Shown: positions 63,121 through 64,000 of the stretch, piece by piece
Layout of the letters: each line of letters begins with the position of its first letter
Position numbering within the stretch: position 1 is the first letter of the stretch
Assembly (NCBI RefSeq): GCF_000745235.1
Contig: NZ_JQNL01000001.1
Coordinates: forward strand, 4,086,001-4,150,000
DNA: 64,000 bases
Direction of reading: 5' to 3'
Origin: Luteibacter mycovicinus
Lineage (GTDB): Bacteria; Pseudomonadota; Gammaproteobacteria; Xanthomonadales; Rhodanobacteraceae
Notes under the pieces: generated by a model
Database searches by the model: none
Seen by the model: the letters and a program-made list of their open reading frames with translations, nothing else
What the model was told of the DNA's origin: nothing
Made by a program: the position numbers and the translations under genes

Positions 63121-63200
63121 CGTTGGCTGCCGTTCCTGGAGCGATTCCGCAGGGAGGCGAAGGCCGGACGAGGACTTAGCGACAGGAACGGCAGCCAACG
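63121..63200 (+). repeat. REP-like hairpin element, copy 2
   Basis: Arms CGTTGGCTGCCGTTCCTG (63121-63138) and CAGGAACGGCAGCCAACG (63183-63200) form a perfect 18-bp inverted repeat. The core GGAGCGATTCCGCA...AGGCGAAGGCCG...CTTAGCGAC matches copy 1 in inverted orientation. The pair resembles the inverted REP pairs (BIMEs) spread by REP-associated transposases in gammaproteobacteria. The rest of the 62867-63306 gap shows no gene. Confidence 0.82.
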
Positions 63201-63306
63201 GCTCCCCGGCCTCGACGCAAACACCCCAGGGCCCATACGCCCCCGAACGCACCCCATCCCCCCGAGTGGTACTCTTTCCCGTTTCCACCGCCCCAAGAAC
63301 CCCGCC

Positions 63307-64000
63307 CCATGCGCATCGCCCTAGGCGTCGAATACGACGGCACCGACTTCTTCGGCTGGCAGCGGCTCAGCCATGCGAAGACCGTGCAGGGTTCGCTGGA
63401 GGCCGCGCTCGCTTTTGTCGCGCAGACGCCCATCGAAGTGACCGCGGCCGGTCGTACGGACGCCGGGGTGCACGGTCGCTGCCAGGTGGTGCATTTCGAC
63501 ACTGAGGTGGTGCGCGACATGCGTGGCTGGATCCTCGGCGCCTGCTCCAATCTGCCGCATACGGTGGCGGTGACCTGGGCGCAGGTGGTGCCGGACGACT
63601 TTCATGCGCGGTTCTCCGCACGGGCCCGACGCTATCGGTATCGCCTGCTGCCGCGCTTCGTGCGCCCGGCGCTGGATGCGCGGTTCGTTGCCTGGGAGCG
63701 CCGCCAGCTCGATGCGGAGGCCATGAACGAAGCCGCGCAGGCGATCGTCGGCGAGCACGATTTCACCGCGTTCCGCGCGATCTCCTGCCAGGCCGCGCAT
63801 GCGCGGCGCAACGTCCGCTCGATCCGCGTGTTTCGCGAAGACATCCATGTGGTCGTCGAGATCGAGGCGAACGCCTTCCTCCATCACATGGTGCGCAATA
63901 TCGTCGGTTCGCTGCTGCGGATCGGCCGTGGTGAAGAGAGCGTCGGCTGGATGGCCGAACTGCTCGCCGGCCGCGATCGCGAGGTCGCCGGCGCCACCGC
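63307..64000 (+). CDS. truA: tRNA pseudouridine(38-40) synthase TruA, C-terminus beyond window
   Basis: The first 231 residues of TruA. The start [20 protein letters not shown] is typical. The catalytic Asp51 is in [18 protein letters not shown], followed by [17 protein letters not shown] and [20 protein letters not shown]. It isomerises uridines 38-40 in the tRNA anticodon arm. The frame is open to the right edge. It is preceded by the REP-like pair and the fimV terminator. Confidence 0.97.

Overview
The window is GC-rich gammaproteobacterial DNA. Gene content and order (rimO, psd, prmB-aroC-2-hydroxyacid dehydrogenase-asd-fimV-truA, OAR-like TonB receptors, a FimV/HubP-type protein) point to Xanthomonadales, most likely Rhodanobacteraceae of the Luteibacter/Dyella kind. 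The genus is inferred from protein flavour, not from a marker search.

Positions 1 to about 24,363 are the right-hand part of a P2-like prophage that runs off the left edge. On the minus strand, read from right to left, it follows P2 late-gene order: O (scaffold/protease), N (capsid), M (small terminase), L (head completion), X (tail), a lysis cassette (holin, second membrane protein, GH108 muramidase, Rz with Rz1 nested in another frame), R, S, V, W, J, I, a tail fibre H with an S74 autocleavage chaperone domain, two fibre-associated proteins, FI, FII, E, E' (with a conserved -1 frameshift heptamer) and T (cut by the edge). P (terminase) and Q (portal) run on the plus strand from the same O/P intergenic space. 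Matching dyads stand where P2 has its V and O/P late promoters. Beyond Q lies an accessory segment: an SRAP/YedK-type protein, a small hypothetical protein, 1.2 kb of non-coding DNA with an unusual symmetric AGTGAT repeat array, a beta-lactamase-fold serine hydrolase, and a large serine recombinase in place of the usual tyrosine integrase. The recombinase start codon overlaps that of rimO, so the prophage sits against the 5' end of rimO. Replication, immunity, U, D and ogr-like genes and the other att site must lie left of the window.

Positions 24,362 to 36,326 are host chromosome: rimO and a DUF3025 protein; a BvgA-like regulator diverging from a 1205-residue BvgS-like hybrid kinase; greB with an unknown membrane/helical-repeat protein and a HerA-like ATPase; an MltD-like transglycosylase; and a hypothetical protein.

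Positions 36,456 to 55,662 are an envelope and nutrient-acquisition region: psd, an 1812-residue autotransporter, a TonB receptor coupled to a CocE/NonD hydrolase, and a divergent locus. In that locus one arm encodes a binding protein, ATPase, fused permease and DeoR regulator; the other encodes an inositol-monophosphatase-family enzyme and a Tat-exported phospholipase C. It reads as a system for scavenging a phosphate ester.

Positions 55,735 to 64,000 are conserved housekeeping genes (prmB, aroC, a D-2-hydroxyacid dehydrogenase, asd, a small coiled-coil protein, fimV with a clear terminator) and then truA, cut by the right edge. Two inverted REP-like hairpin elements with co-varying arms fill the fimV-truA gap.
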